This document shows, in pieces, positions 26,123-34,940 of a DNA stretch of 64,000 nucleotides (position 1 is the stretch's first letter; each line of letters opens with the position of its first letter). A program made the translations under genes and the position numbers. The notes beneath the pieces are model-generated. The model did not search any database. It was not told the origin of the DNA and saw only the letters and a list, made by a program, of their open reading frames with translations. The DNA is from Natrinema zhouii (GTDB lineage: Archaea > Halobacteriota > Halobacteria > Halobacteriales > Natrialbaceae): NCBI RefSeq assembly GCF_013456555.2, contig NZ_CP059154.1, positions 124,001-188,000 on the forward strand, given 5' to 3'.

Positions 26123-26800
26123 TCAGTTGTCCAGTTCCTCGAGCAGGGTGTCGGCCGCGGCACTCGAGGAGCCGGGGCCGCGGGCGGTGATGAGGTCGCC
26201 GTCGACGGTGACGCTCGTCTCGGACTCGAGTTCGGCGTCCCAGTTGCCGCCCGCTTCTTTCACTTCGTCCTCGACCCAATAGGGGAGCTTGCGGCCGTCG
26301 GGCATGCGGTCGGCCTCGTCGACGATATCTTCCTCCCATTCGTTGGGGAAGCCGGTTACGTCGCGGCCGTTGACGATGAACGCGCCGTGGCTGTCGCGGG
26401 CGAAGCCGAGCATGCCGACGGCGTGGCAGACGACGAGCGCCTTGCCGTCGTCCTCGACGATATCGCGGAGGAGTTGACGGGCGTGTTTGTCCTGATTGAT
26501 GTCCCACTCGGTGCCGTGACCGCCGGGGAAGACGACGGCGTCGTACCCCTCGGCGTCGGCCTGTGCGGCCGGGATCGGATCGTTCAGTCGCTCATCGGTC
26601 TCGGCGACCTCCCGGACGTGTTCGGCGGTCTCCTCGCCGACCTGCTCCGGATCGAGCGATCGCTCGTCGACGACCGGCGGATCGCCCGACGGCGTCGCGA
26701 CCGTGATCTCGACGCCCGCCTCGGTGAGCGTCTCGAGGGGCTCGACGCATTCCTCTCCCCAGTACCCTTCTTCGCTGACGACGAATAGTGCGTCCGTCAT
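26123..26800 (-). CDS. DJ-1/PfpI family protein (Hsp31-like glyoxalase/deglycase type)
   Basis: 225 aa. Flavodoxin-like fold with the nucleophile elbow VVCHAVGMLGF (catalytic Cys about residue 115), upstream conserved acid DAVVFPGGHGTEWD, and WGEECVEPLETL near the N-terminus, pointing to the Hsp31/YhbO-like glyoxalase branch. Likely detoxifies methylglyoxal or repairs glycated proteins under stress. Divergent from the small heat-shock gene across a 151-base shared promoter region. Start 26800 places the first strand correctly; an in-frame upstream ATG at 26845 is not homologous. Confidence 0.87.
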   Translation of the reverse strand: MTDALFVVSEEGYWGEECVEPLETLTEAGVEITVATPSGDPPVVDERSLDPEQVGEETAEHVREVAETDERLNDPIPAAQADAEGYDAVVFPGGHGTEWDINQDKHARQLLRDIVEDDGKALVVCHAVGMLGFARDSHGAFIVNGRDVTGFPNEWEEDIVDEADRMPDGRKLPYWVEDEVKEAGGNWDAELESETSVTVDGDLITARGPGSSSAAADTLLEELDN

Positions 26801-26951
26801 GCACGTCGTTACGTCCGGAAGCGTAAAAACGACCAGCCCACCCATCGGTTCTGCCGCTATTTTGCTGGGAAAATATTGAATTCACTGACAGTAACCGTCA
26901 CTGAGGGTGGCCTTTTTCGCTGTCGAACGCCTCTGTTAGACAGGTGATAGC
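26801..26951. promoter_or_regulatory. Shared divergent promoter region of DJ-1 and Hsp20 genes
   Basis: Contains gtttttacgc-like TATA (minus strand, about 26822-26831) 22-30 bases before the DJ-1 ATG, implying a leaderless start, and ctttttcgc (plus strand, about 26912-26920) before hsp20, whose ATG follows a GGTGAT ribosome site at 26943-26948. An imperfect palindrome CAGTaAC-C-GTcACTG at 26889-26903 lies between the two promoters and could be a common regulator site for both stress genes. Confidence 0.55.
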
Positions 26952-27416
26952 ATGGCAGATCGACCTCGCCCGTTCGATGGGATCGACGAATTGCTCGACA
27001 GACTAAACCGGCGGATCGAGACGGCGGCACGGTCGTGGGAAACGGGGATGGACAACCGGAGCCAGCTCGATCTCTCGATGGGGGGCTCGGCGTCGAGTCT
27101 CGATCTCGCTGACGAGGGAGACGAGTTCGTGGTCACCGTCGACGTCCCCGGCTACGAGAGCGACGACCTCGAGTTACGGCTCTCCGGCGAGACGGTCGCC
27201 ATTTCGGGTGAACGCGAGCATCGGGCGGAAAGCGGCGGTGACGACGAGAACTACATCCGGCGCGAACGGAAGACGAAATCGTTCAGCCGACAGGTTCGAC
27301 TGCCCGAACCGGTCGACGCCGACGCGGTGCAGGCGAGCGTCAACAACGGCATTCTGACGATTCGACTTCCGAAACGCGAGCCCAGCGAGGAGGGTCACTC
27401 GATCAATATCGAGTGA
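26952..27416 (+). CDS. Hsp20/alpha-crystallin small heat-shock chaperone
   Basis: 154 aa. N-terminal helical region (RPRPFDGIDELLDRLNRRI), then the alpha-crystallin domain from about residue 45 (FVVTVDVPGYESDDLELRLSGETVAISGERE), and the terminal IRLPKRE containing the I-x-I/V-like motif region GILTIRLP. Oligomeric ATP-independent holdase that keeps unfolding proteins soluble. Divergently transcribed from a DJ-1-like stress gene; the shared promoter suggests joint stress control. Confidence 0.92.
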   Translation: MADRPRPFDGIDELLDRLNRRIETAARSWETGMDNRSQLDLSMGGSASSLDLADEGDEFVVTVDVPGYESDDLELRLSGETVAISGEREHRAESGGDDENYIRRERKTKSFSRQVRLPEPVDADAVQASVNNGILTIRLPKREPSEEGHSINIE

Positions 27417-27452
27417 GACGCTGCGAGCCGTACTGGCCGGTCGATGTCGGCG

Positions 27453-28451
27453 TCAATCGTCGAGGTTCAATGCATCGAAGAACCGTTTGGTGAGTCGCGA
27501 GCCGACGAACTCGAGCAGTTCGTCGGTGTCCTCGTCATTATCTGCGAACAGTCCGAGTTCGATCCGACCGCCGGCCATGTCGTGGTGGCCGCCGACCGCA
27601 CCGAGTTCGTCGAACGCCGCGATGAGCGTCTCCCCCATGTTGACTCGCGGATCGATCGAGCGCCCGCTCAGACGGATCGCGTCGCCGACGATGCCGTAGG
27701 CTAACACCGTATCCACGCCCTCGAGATTGAGTAGATAATCCGCGGCCTGGGGCAGCGCGTCGGTCTCGGTCGTCTTCCCGACGCTCGCGATCAGCGCCGA
27801 CCCTCGACGCTCGCGGCTGGCGATCGCTCGGCCGATCGCGTCGAGCGTTCCCGGGGTGAACGCACTGCCGTACAGTTGTTCTAAGATTTCGAGGTCTGCC
27901 TTCGGATAGACCGCCAGCGCGGCCTCGTACTCGCGTCGCGTGGGATCGCGGACGAAATCCAGCCGCTCGCGATGGAGGGCGAAGAGCAGCGCCGAAGCGA
28001 GCCGTGACGACAGGTCGACGTCGAGCTCGGACAGGTATTCGACGAAGATGGTCGCCGTCGCGCCGTACTCCGTTCGAACGTCCTCGAACGCGGCGTTGGC
28101 GGACTCGCCGGGATGATGGTCGATGACGATATCCGGGGTCACGCTCGTCGGAATTTCGGTGTTGGCTCCCGGTCTCGTGTGGTCGACGAAACTGACGCTC
28201 TCGTACTCGTCGACCGCAGTCTTCGAAAGCGTCTGCAGGGAGATGTCGAGCATGTTGACGAACGCGCGGTTCTGCTGATGCGAGATCTCGCCGCCGTAGG
28301 TGATCGTCAGCTCTCCCACGTCGTGGTCGTTCGCGATCGCCTCGAGCGCGAGCGCGCTGGCGAGACAGTCCGGATCCGGGTTGTCGTGGCAGACGATCGC
28401 CAGCGAGTCCGTCGCCTCGAGGACGGACACGAGCTCTGCCGCTCGGGACAT
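27453..28451 (-). CDS. DHH/DHHA1-family phosphoesterase
   Basis: 332 aa. DHH domain with CHDNPDPDCLASALAL (motif I-II), VSFVDHTRPG, and IVIDHHPGESANAAF carrying the DHH triad; DHHA1 domain ends with GAVGGHHDMAGGRIEL. Mn-dependent nuclease or nucleotide phosphodiesterase (NrnA/RecJ-like), possibly acting on short oligonucleotides or cyclic dinucleotides. Start 28451 (MSRAAELVSVL) matches the family; the frame upstream to 28592 is not. Stands alone, divergent from the MFS gene. Confidence 0.9.
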   Translation of the reverse strand: MSRAAELVSVLEATDSLAIVCHDNPDPDCLASALALEAIANDHDVGELTITYGGEISHQQNRAFVNMLDISLQTLSKTAVDEYESVSFVDHTRPGANTEIPTSVTPDIVIDHHPGESANAAFEDVRTEYGATATIFVEYLSELDVDLSSRLASALLFALHRERLDFVRDPTRREYEAALAVYPKADLEILEQLYGSAFTPGTLDAIGRAIASRERRGSALIASVGKTTETDALPQAADYLLNLEGVDTVLAYGIVGDAIRLSGRSIDPRVNMGETLIAAFDELGAVGGHHDMAGGRIELGLFADNDEDTDELLEFVGSRLTKRFFDALNLDD

Positions 28452-28643
28452 ACCTGAGATACGATGACGAGACGTTTGAATGTCGCGTCGCCTCTCACGG
28501 AGTACGAGCGGTCGCCGAATCTTCGGATGCGTTTTCCGCATCTGCCAACCGGTTAGTTGTGAGAACGTATTCCCGTGGTACGCTAAACACATAATTATAA
28601 TATTTCCGACAGGTTATTACGTGCGAGAGAGTGCCTCCACTGT

Positions 28644-29810
28644 ATGGGTCTTCGAAATTTCGATCCGGCTGTTCTTGCAACAGCGCTCGCAACGTTCGTT
28701 TCCTTCCTCGGAATCGGGATCGTCGATCCGATTCTGCCCAGTATCGCGCGTGAGCTGGGTGCGTCCCACTTCATGGTGATGTTCCTCTTCACGAGCTACC
28801 TCCTGGTGATGGGCATCGCTAACCTGGTTGCAGGTGCGCTTGCCACGCGAATCGGGAGCAAAAACACGATGCTCCTCGGGATTGCAACGGTTGCCGTTTT
28901 CGCGGGAGCGTGCGCGCTCGTGTCGACGATCGAATCCCTCGCGATTCTCCGCGGCTTCTGGGGACTCGGGAACGCGCTGTTCACCACGACGGCGCTCGCC
29001 ATCATCGTCGGCGTGGCCGGCGGGAGCAGCGAGACGGCGATCACCCTCTACGAGGCGTCCCTCGGCTTCGGCATCGCCTGTGGGCCGCTCCTCGGCGGCC
29101 TGCTCGGTGCACAGTCGTGGCGACTGCCGTTCGCGGGGACCAGCATCCTGATGATTATCGCGTTCGCTTTCGTCGTCACCACGGTCACCGAACCGGACGC
29201 CGAACGCCAGCAAGGGATTCGCGACGTCGTCGGGACGTTCCGCCATACGGGCGTGCTCACGAACGCAGTCATCGGCATGCTCTACACCTTCGGCTTCTTC
29301 ACGTTGCTCGCGTACACCCCGCTCGTCCTCGGCCTCGGTGCGCTCCGGATCGGTCTCGTGTTCTTCGCCTGGGGGCTGTTCGTGATCGTCGGATCGGCCG
29401 TCCTCTCGCCGCGCCTGAACCGGCGGTTCGGGACGCCCGAGGCAACCGGTGGCGCGCTCGCCGTCTTCGCGGGAATTCTGTGTCTGATGTGGCTTTCGAG
29501 CGCTACCGGGGTGCTCTCCGGACTCGTCATAATCGCCGGACTCCTCTGTGGAATGCTGAACGCGAACCTGTCGACGCTCGCGATGGGAATTTCATCCCAC
29601 AGCCGGTCCGCCGCTTCGGGAGCGTTCAACAGTCTCCGGTTCACCGGCGGCGCGTTCGCACCGATCACCGCAGGGTATCTCGGCCAGCACTACGGTGCGA
29701 CGGTCCCATACTTGCTCGGCGCGCTCGTCGTCGGAGTCGGACTCGTCGTACTGCTCGGTCGGTTCAGCGCGTTTCGGTTCTCCGAACCGGAACCTGCCAC
29801 CGGCCACTGA
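28644..29810 (+). CDS. MFS transporter, 12 spans
   Basis: 388 aa. Typical MFS organisation: first span VLATALATFVSFLGIGIVDPILPSIAREL, intracellular loop-2 motif GALATRIGSKNTMLLG, and second half beginning HTGVLTNAVIGMLYTFG. Lacks large extra domains; probable small-molecule exporter of the DHA1 type. Promoter TATA-like ataattataatattt at about 28590-28604. An inverted repeat GATGCG...CGCATC at 28526-28542 lies upstream and may be an operator. Convergent with the following ornithine cyclodeaminase-like gene. Confidence 0.88.
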   Translation: MGLRNFDPAVLATALATFVSFLGIGIVDPILPSIARELGASHFMVMFLFTSYLLVMGIANLVAGALATRIGSKNTMLLGIATVAVFAGACALVSTIESLAILRGFWGLGNALFTTTALAIIVGVAGGSSETAITLYEASLGFGIACGPLLGGLLGAQSWRLPFAGTSILMIIAFAFVVTTVTEPDAERQQGIRDVVGTFRHTGVLTNAVIGMLYTFGFFTLLAYTPLVLGLGALRIGLVFFAWGLFVIVGSAVLSPRLNRRFGTPEATGGALAVFAGILCLMWLSSATGVLSGLVIIAGLLCGMLNANLSTLAMGISSHSRSAASGAFNSLRFTGGAFAPITAGYLGQHYGATVPYLLGALVVGVGLVVLLGRFSAFRFSEPEPATGH

Positions 29811-30019
29811 TAGTGTCCCGGTCGCAGCCTCTCCGACGATAACTGAACGCGAGAGGCGACTCGGACGGCAGAAACGTACCGGTGACGTATGGATCGATCA
29901 ATACATTGCCTGTACGTACCGATGAAAGAACCGAATCCCTCACCTGCGACGGATTCCAAGAGATTCGGTTGTAATGCTTCTCTCTGCCCGCGACGACGAG
30001 TCTCCTCACTTTCGAGCGC

Positions 30020-31018
30020 TCAGTCTCCCGTCAGCGCCTCGCTCGCCGGTGCGAAATCGATCTCGGTCCCGCGCCCCTCGTCCCGTGCGCGCTCGTAGAG
30101 CAGGTATGCGGCCGCGACCGTCTCGATACCCGTCCCGCCACTGTCGAAGACCGTGATCTCGTCGTCGCTCGTTCGACCGGAGGCGTTTCCGGCGACGATC
30201 TCACCCAGCTCTGCGTGAATGTGATCCTCCGTAATGGCACCCTCCTCGAGCGCCCGCATGAACGACCCGGCGTCGAACGTCGCTCGCTCGCGGAGGTCGG
30301 GGACGTACGTCGCGTTCGCGACCGTCGTCGTATCCAGTTCCCGCTTGTCCGGCGAGTACTGCCCCATCGCCGTGACGTGCGTGCCGGGCTCGAGGTCGTC
30401 GCCATCGAAAACCGGCTTGCTCGCCTTCGTCGCGGTGATCACCACGTCCGCGCCGGTCACGGCGGCCGCGCTCGAGTCGACCGCTCGGACCGAGGCCTCG
30501 AGCGACTCGTCGAAATCGTCGGCGAAGGCCTCGCGATTCTCGGGCGTCGGCGAGTAGACGCGGACGTCGGCGAAGTCGCGGACCGTCGCGGTCGCGCGGA
30601 GTTGACCGCGCGCCTGGGCACCGCTGCCGATGACCGCGAGGGTGTCGGCGTCCGCGCGAGCGAGTTTGTCGACGCCGACGGCGCCGGCGGCGCCGGTCTT
30701 GTGCGGGTTCATGCTCGCACCGTCGAGCAAGGCGAGGGGCGCGCCGCTCTCGGCGTCGAACAACGGCGTCATGAACCAGGCGTCGGCGGCACCGAAGCCC
30801 GCGCTGTACATGTAGCCACCCATCGCCCCCGTTTCGGGAAGGATGGCGGCGTAGCTCGTGAACATCCCCTCGGGGTCGGCACGGAAGAACTTCGATCGCG
30901 GCTGTGCGGACGCGCCGTTTCCGCGCTGGCGATAGCCCTCGCGAACGGCATCGACGTATTCGGTCGGCGACGCGAGGTCGGCGACGGCGCTACTGCTCAG
31001 AAACAGCGTCTCGGTCAT
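30020..31018 (-). CDS. Ornithine cyclodeaminase/mu-crystallin family protein
   Basis: 332 aa NAD(P)-dependent enzyme family that includes ornithine cyclodeaminase, archaeal alanine dehydrogenase and reductive imine-forming enzymes. Features: MTETLFLSSSAVADLAS, substrate-loop GGYMYSAGFGA, DGASMNPHKTGAAGAVGVDKLAR, and the Rossmann glycine motif TLAVIGSGAQARGQLRA (about residue 125). Long upstream reading frame to 31411 is non-homologous; the ATG at 31018 matches. Whether it makes proline, alanine or another imino acid cannot be decided from the sequence. Confidence 0.87.
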   Translation of the reverse strand: MTETLFLSSSAVADLASPTEYVDAVREGYRQRGNGASAQPRSKFFRADPEGMFTSYAAILPETGAMGGYMYSAGFGAADAWFMTPLFDAESGAPLALLDGASMNPHKTGAAGAVGVDKLARADADTLAVIGSGAQARGQLRATATVRDFADVRVYSPTPENREAFADDFDESLEASVRAVDSSAAAVTGADVVITATKASKPVFDGDDLEPGTHVTAMGQYSPDKRELDTTTVANATYVPDLRERATFDAGSFMRALEEGAITEDHIHAELGEIVAGNASGRTSDDEITVFDSGGTGIETVAAAYLLYERARDEGRGTEIDFAPASEALTGD

Positions 31019-31119
31019 GTCCGATACGAGGAGGCGGAGGGTGGAAAAGAAACCGGAAGCGGATATGGAACGGAGAGCAGAGCGAAAACGGGAAGCAAAG
31101 CAGAGAAGAACGAACGGTG

Positions 31120-31338
31120 TTAGTCCGCGTGCGGGGGTCGCGCAGACCGAGACCGGGGCTCGTCGGCGACATCGGCCGGCGTATTGACGAACATCGCGTG
31201 CCCGATGATCGTCATCGCGACCAGCGAACCGACCGGTACCGCCGCAGTCAACGAAATGCCAACGAAGGTCAGGGCTGCGGTGATGCCGAGCAGTGCGACT
31301 GGGATGAGGCCGAGAACAATGTCGTAATATCCAGTCAT
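31120..31338 (-). CDS. Small two-span membrane protein
   Basis: 72 aa from ATG 31338: MTGYYDIVLGLIPVALLGITAALTFVGI, second span VPVGSLVAMTIIGHAMFV, then a short charged tail. Strong TATA-like cttatatgg about 40 bases upstream (31368-31376) supports expression. Resembles small haloarchaeal membrane proteins of unknown function. An alternative start at 31383 would add 15 residues. Confidence 0.7.
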   Translation of the reverse strand: MTGYYDIVLGLIPVALLGITAALTFVGISLTAAVPVGSLVAMTIIGHAMFVNTPADVADEPRSRSARPPHAD

Positions 31339-31635
31339 AATGTATCCTATAGTATGTGGAATAACCATATAAGTGTTTCCCATAATCGGCTCGTGGTGGA
31401 CCCATCCCCAATCGATATCCTCAGAATCAGATTTTCATAACTTATGGATAGGTTATTAAATGACGACGAACTCCCCCACGTTCGAAGATATTGTGATACT
31501 GATAAAAAATGAGGAAGTCTAAGATAGGTCTATAGGGGCTAGAAACGTGTTTGTAGGAGTAACCCAAAATCCATTCGTGCTGTCTGACGTTCGGTATCGG
31601 CCTGCAAGAACGGAGCCGGTCACGAACGACGTGAC
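31339..31635. other. AT-rich gap with no firm gene
   Basis: Nearly 300 bases, unusually AT-rich for this genome. Contains the promoter of the 72-aa membrane gene and a lone 20-codon frame on the plus strand (31460-31522, MTTNSPTFEDIVILIKNEEV) behind a TATA-like ggttattaaa; too short to call. May be the remains of a decayed gene. Confidence 0.4.
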
Positions 31636-32061
31636 TTACCTCGACCGTGATAGGTACAGCGCGTATCCGAGTCGCCACCCGAGCAGGGCGACCAGAACGG
31701 TTCCGGTGATGACGACCGGAAACGGCCAGGTGGTGCCGCCCTCAAATAGTGGCGATCCACGAAGCATGAGGCCGACGTTCGCCGCCGCGATCCACGTGAC
31801 GGCCGTTAGACGGAAGTCATCAGTTCCGGCGAACCGATTGCGCGTGTACACGCCTGCGAGCAGTGCGACGCCGACCCAGCCGATCACGAACGGGACGACG
31901 GTCTCGAGCGATGCGAGCGGTTCGGCGATCGGATTGCCGCCGTGTTCGACGTTCCCGAGGAGAACCAGGGCGACGACGATCACGAGGTCGACGACGCCCG
32001 TAACGACTCGTTCGCGGTCGACCGAACCGTCTCGAGAGCCGGTCTGAACTGCCGTGTCCAT
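31636..32061 (-). CDS. DUF3054-family membrane protein
   Basis: 141 aa with four spans: VVTGVVDLVIVVALVLLG, LETVVPFVIGWVGVALLAG, TAVTWIAAANVGLMLRG, and VVITGTVLVALLGWRLGYAL. The GW in spans 2 and 4 and the LRGSPLFEGGTTWPF loop match DUF3054. TATA-like ccaatataatct sits about 25 bases before the ATG (32080-32091), giving a near-leaderless transcript. Function unknown; frequent in actinobacteria and haloarchaea. Confidence 0.8.
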   Translation of the reverse strand: MDTAVQTGSRDGSVDRERVVTGVVDLVIVVALVLLGNVEHGGNPIAEPLASLETVVPFVIGWVGVALLAGVYTRNRFAGTDDFRLTAVTWIAAANVGLMLRGSPLFEGGTTWPFPVVITGTVLVALLGWRLGYALYLSRSR

Positions 32062-32410
32062 ATCCGGTATTCGACAGCGAGATTATATTGGTTTCCCGAT
32101 TCGGATCGACGAGAACGGACCTGACAGGAGAGGAGGAACTCGGCGACAGTGAGTCGCCGAGCACCGTCCAACGGACGGAGCGTCTCCGTGCGAGGGGTGC
32201 CTCGCACGATTCATCGCTCGATGGTCGGGCACTTTGTTATCGGTACCGTTCAGGGTCGGTCACTGAGCGAGGCGATTCCACCTCTCCGAGTAAGTAATAG
32301 CTACATCGGACGGTTACAGTAGTTCCCGATCGGACGATGCCGCGAAATGGATACCTATCGTGACTGTCAGCAGAAGAACTAATATAGGACGAACCCGAAC
32401 CGATGTCGTG
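32062..32410. other. Divergent promoter gap
   Basis: 349 bases between DUF3054 (minus) and the J-domain gene (plus). Holds TATA-like sequences for both: ccaatataatct on the minus strand near 32085 and ctaatatagg (about 32378-32387) 24-33 bases before the ATG at 32411. No coding frame I would defend in between. Confidence 0.55.
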
Positions 32411-33112
32411 ATGGCTGTCGTCGGCGACGATCAGCCCGGCTGTGACGGCTGTGGTCGAACGGTTGCACTCGAGGAGCTAACGACAGTGACGATGCCGGAC
32501 GGCAACCAGGTCGTCTGCTGTCCGAACTGTGAGCCACACGCCAGAGCGATCGCCGAAAAAGGCGGTTCGCTCGATCAACGTCGTGACACGTGTGACGGCT
32601 GTACTGACACCATCCTCGTCGCCGAACTCGAGGACGTGGTGCTCGACGACGGAACCGTGCTGACCTGTTGTCCGTCGTGTGCCAGTGAAGCGCCGAGTCG
32701 TGACAGTGACGCATCGTCCGATCCTGACGACACGTCAACTTCCGACGCCTCGGTACCCGACTCCGGCCACACCGCCGATGCGGGGACGGACCTGGATCAC
32801 CGCCGCTGTAGCCAGTGTCGCGAGCGGGGCTCCGAGGAACGCTTTCTCGTCACGACGATCGACGAGCGTACCGAACGGCTGTGTGCCGAGTGCAAGGCCG
32901 ATGCTGAGGAGCGCGGTATCGTCGCGGCTGTGGAAATGCGAAAGACTAGGGCTCGCGAGGTGCTCGGCGTCGACGCCGATGCGACTGACGACACGCTCCG
33001 CGAAGCGTATCACAGTCAGGTCAAACGCGCCCATCCCGACCGATCAAGCGGTAGTATGTCCGCGTTCCAGCTCGTTACGGACGCTTACGAGCGGCTCCGG
33101 GACGGCGATTGA
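32411..33112 (+). CDS. Zinc-ribbon protein with C-terminal J-domain
   Basis: 233 aa. Three CxxC/CxxC zinc-ribbon units in a row: GCDGCGRTV...CCPNC (about 10-45), TCDGCTDTI...CCPSC (60-98) and RCSQCRERG...CAECK (125-165). The C-terminal ~60 residues are a J-domain, ending ...REAYHSQVKRAHPDRSSG with the HPD triad, so it should stimulate a DnaK ATPase. An acidic Ser/Asp linker joins units two and three. The gene overlaps the convergent TIR gene by 28 bases at its 3' end. TATA about 25 bases upstream. This zinc-ribbon plus J layout is uncommon outside haloarchaea; client unknown. Confidence 0.8.
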   Translation: MAVVGDDQPGCDGCGRTVALEELTTVTMPDGNQVVCCPNCEPHARAIAEKGGSLDQRRDTCDGCTDTILVAELEDVVLDDGTVLTCCPSCASEAPSRDSDASSDPDDTSTSDASVPDSGHTADAGTDLDHRRCSQCRERGSEERFLVTTIDERTERLCAECKADAEERGIVAAVEMRKTRAREVLGVDADATDDTLREAYHSQVKRAHPDRSSGSMSAFQLVTDAYERLRDGD

Positions 33113-33723
33113 CGTTCGATCCCGTCCTCGCGGCCCATGAAGCCGATCGTCGCCGGGTTGAAGTAGTACGTCGATTCACAGTCTGCACACGACGTCGTCA
33201 GATGTTTTCCGTGGGAGTGGAGTTTCCAGAGCTTCGTCTGTCCCTGCTCGAGTTCGAGCGTGACTGGATGGCCGCAGTCGGGGATCGTGCAGGGAAAGCG
33301 GATGTACCAGTTCGGGACGGAGAGCGCTCCCAGCGGCGCGAGCTCGCTCCGGAGCCGGGAGAGCAGGTTGAAAATCGTCACCGAGAGGTCCGTCCGATCG
33401 ATCGTCACCCCCTCGACGTCGCCGATGTATCCGCGGCGGCTGACTCCCTCGTCGCGAAGCGGGACGATGGGGATTCCTTTGGCTACCGCATAGCCGATCT
33501 CTTGATCGATCCACGTGTTATTGACCGCGTCCTCCGTCAGCACCGCGACGACGACATCGCTGTTGGCGAGTCGCCCCTCGAGTCGCGTTCGCGATCGGCC
33601 GGACTCGATTTCTTCGAGCGCGAGATGGACGCCGAAGGGGAAGTTCTTGACCGTCGTGAACAGGTCCTGAACGAGTTCGAGATCACCGGGCGCGTGGGAA
33701 ACGTACACCTGTTCTTCGGTCAT
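33085..33723 (-). CDS. TIR-like domain protein with C-terminal zinc-binding region
   Basis: 212 aa from ATG 33723 (MTEEQVYVSHAPGDLELV). TIR-type (TIR_2) features: opening strand QVYVSHAPGD, middle SDVVVAVLTEDAVNNTWIDQEIGYAVAKGIPIVPL with the Glu of WIDQEIGYA where the NADase catalytic Glu lies in TIR effectors. After an interdomain helix, residues 150-200 hold CTIPDCGHP and HSHGKHLTTSCADCES: a C2HxCxxC-like zinc site. TIR proteins in prokaryotes act in anti-phage NAD+ depletion or signalling; here no partner sensor gene adjoins. Tail-to-tail overlap with the J-domain gene by 28 bases, and a palindrome lies over its promoter. Confidence 0.78.
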   Translation of the reverse strand: MTEEQVYVSHAPGDLELVQDLFTTVKNFPFGVHLALEEIESGRSRTRLEGRLANSDVVVAVLTEDAVNNTWIDQEIGYAVAKGIPIVPLRDEGVSRRGYIGDVEGVTIDRTDLSVTIFNLLSRLRSELAPLGALSVPNWYIRFPCTIPDCGHPVTLELEQGQTKLWKLHSHGKHLTTSCADCESTYYFNPATIGFMGREDGIERQSPSRSRS

Positions 33724-33764
33724 GGAATCGTCTACGATAAGGAGGTGTGTCAACCGTTATTAAT

Positions 33765-33778
33765 CTACCCCTGGGTAG
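33765..33778. promoter_or_regulatory. Inverted repeat over the promoter of the TIR gene
   Basis: CTACCC-CT-GGGTAG, a perfect 6-base inverted repeat 42-55 bases upstream of the TIR start, directly beside the AT-rich ttattaat (33757-33764) that may be its TATA. Likely operator; the binding protein is unknown. Confidence 0.5.
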
Positions 33779-33793
33779 TATTTAACTGCGGTT

Positions 33794-34216
33794 CTATTGC
33801 ACCTGGTGATTTCTTACGGTATTTAGAACGCGCTGGGAAAACTCGAGTTGCGAAAGATCCGAACCGAGGCGCTCGAACCACTCGCGTTCGGCGTACCACC
33901 AGCCGCGGATGTCCCCATCGGTCGTCAGCGACGTCACCTCGAGGCGTCCCGGCGTCCACTCCCGTTCGTCACCGATCGTCAGCAGCGCCCGCAACACCGC
34001 GCCGACTTCGTCTCTCGTGACGCCGGGTGCCTGGGCGACGGCTTCGTACTCGAGTTCGATTCCGGCGCCGTCGTCCGCGGGCGATTCGTGCTCGTCCATC
34101 CACTCGAACGACGTTACGTAAATGCCGTGGCTCATCAGCCGATTCTCGAGCGCCACGGATACAGGTCGCTCCCCCGCTGCCGGATCACGTTCGGCGTCGG
34201 TTCCGTCGTCGATCAT
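33794..34216 (-). CDS. Haloarchaeal hypothetical protein (DUF8159-like)
   Basis: 140 aa from ATG 34216. Acidic N-terminus, then RLMSHGIYVTSFEWMDEH, IELEYEAVAQAPGVTRDEVGAVLRALL, and WWYAEREWFERLGSDLSQLEFSQRVLNTV. The pattern matches a haloarchaeal family I remember as DUF8159; not certain. Predicted alpha/beta soluble protein. Followed 80 bases on by tpiA in the same direction. The frame extends far upstream but that part overlaps tpiA in another frame and is non-homologous. Confidence 0.65.
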   Translation of the reverse strand: MIDDGTDAERDPAAGERPVSVALENRLMSHGIYVTSFEWMDEHESPADDGAGIELEYEAVAQAPGVTRDEVGAVLRALLTIGDEREWTPGRLEVTSLTTDGDIRGWWYAEREWFERLGSDLSQLEFSQRVLNTVRNHQVQ

Positions 34217-34295
34217 ACCCCTTCCTTCGACGGAGAGGGAGAAAAGTCGGTCGGCGACGTGCGCCCGTTGCTCTATCTGCAACTCGTACCCCGAT

Positions 34296-34940
34296 TCAGA
34301 GCGGCGCGACGAGATCTTCGAGGGCCGCTTTCGGGTCGTCGGCCTTCGCGACGCCGCTGGCGAGGAGGACGCCCTCGGCACCGAGATCGCCCGCCGCAAC
34401 GACGTCGTCGCCCGTACTGATGCCCGCCCCACAGAGGACGGAGACGTCAGAGTCGACGTTCGCGGCGGCCTCGACGGCGTCTTCGACCACGTCGGGATCG
34501 GCCTGACTGACCGGTGTGCCGGTTCCGATGAGTGCCGGCGGCTCGACGGCGACGGCGTCCGGCCCCAGCGCCGCCGCAGCGCCGATCTGGGCCGGATTGT
34601 TCGCACAGACGACCGTCTCGAGGTTCGCTCGCTCGGCCGCTCGGACGGCACCGTCGATGTCCGCCAGCTTCGACCGTCGCTCGGAGTGATTGAGCAGGGT
34701 ACCGACCGCGCCCGCGTCGGCGACGCTCTCGGCGAGGGTATGGCCGGTGTTGCTCCCGTGTTCGATCGGGTCGACGTGCTGGGCCCACGTCTCCGCACCC
34801 GTCTCGGCGACTCGCTCGAGATGAGCCGCCTGCGGCGCGATTGCCAGACGCGCGTCAGTCGTTTCGTTGACGTCACGGACGGCTTCCGCGACGGCGATCG
34901 GATCGCACGGATAGGTCTTCAGGTTAACGAGGACGAACAT
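34296..34940 (-). CDS. tpiA: Triosephosphate isomerase
   Basis: 214 aa, the short archaeal form. Interconverts dihydroxyacetone phosphate and glyceraldehyde 3-phosphate in glycolysis/gluconeogenesis. Catalytic Lys in NLKTY (residue ~8), catalytic His in LLNHSERR, catalytic Glu in [11 protein letters not shown], and the phosphate gripper [12 protein letters not shown] plus LLASGVAK. The start at 34940 (MFVLVNLKT) is the family start; the upstream extension in frame is spurious. Convergent organisation with no operon partner besides the hypothetical behind it. Confidence 0.95.
   Translation of the reverse strand: MFVLVNLKTYPCDPIAVAEAVRDVNETTDARLAIAPQAAHLERVAETGAETWAQHVDPIEHGSNTGHTLAESVADAGAVGTLLNHSERRSKLADIDGAVRAAERANLETVVCANNPAQIGAAAALGPDAVAVEPPALIGTGTPVSQADPDVVEDAVEAAANVDSDVSVLCGAGISTGDDVVAAGDLGAEGVLLASGVAKADDPKAALEDLVAPL

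Noticed and set aside
31460..31522. 20-codon MTTNSPTF frame
   Set aside because: Too short; listed only as part of the gap.
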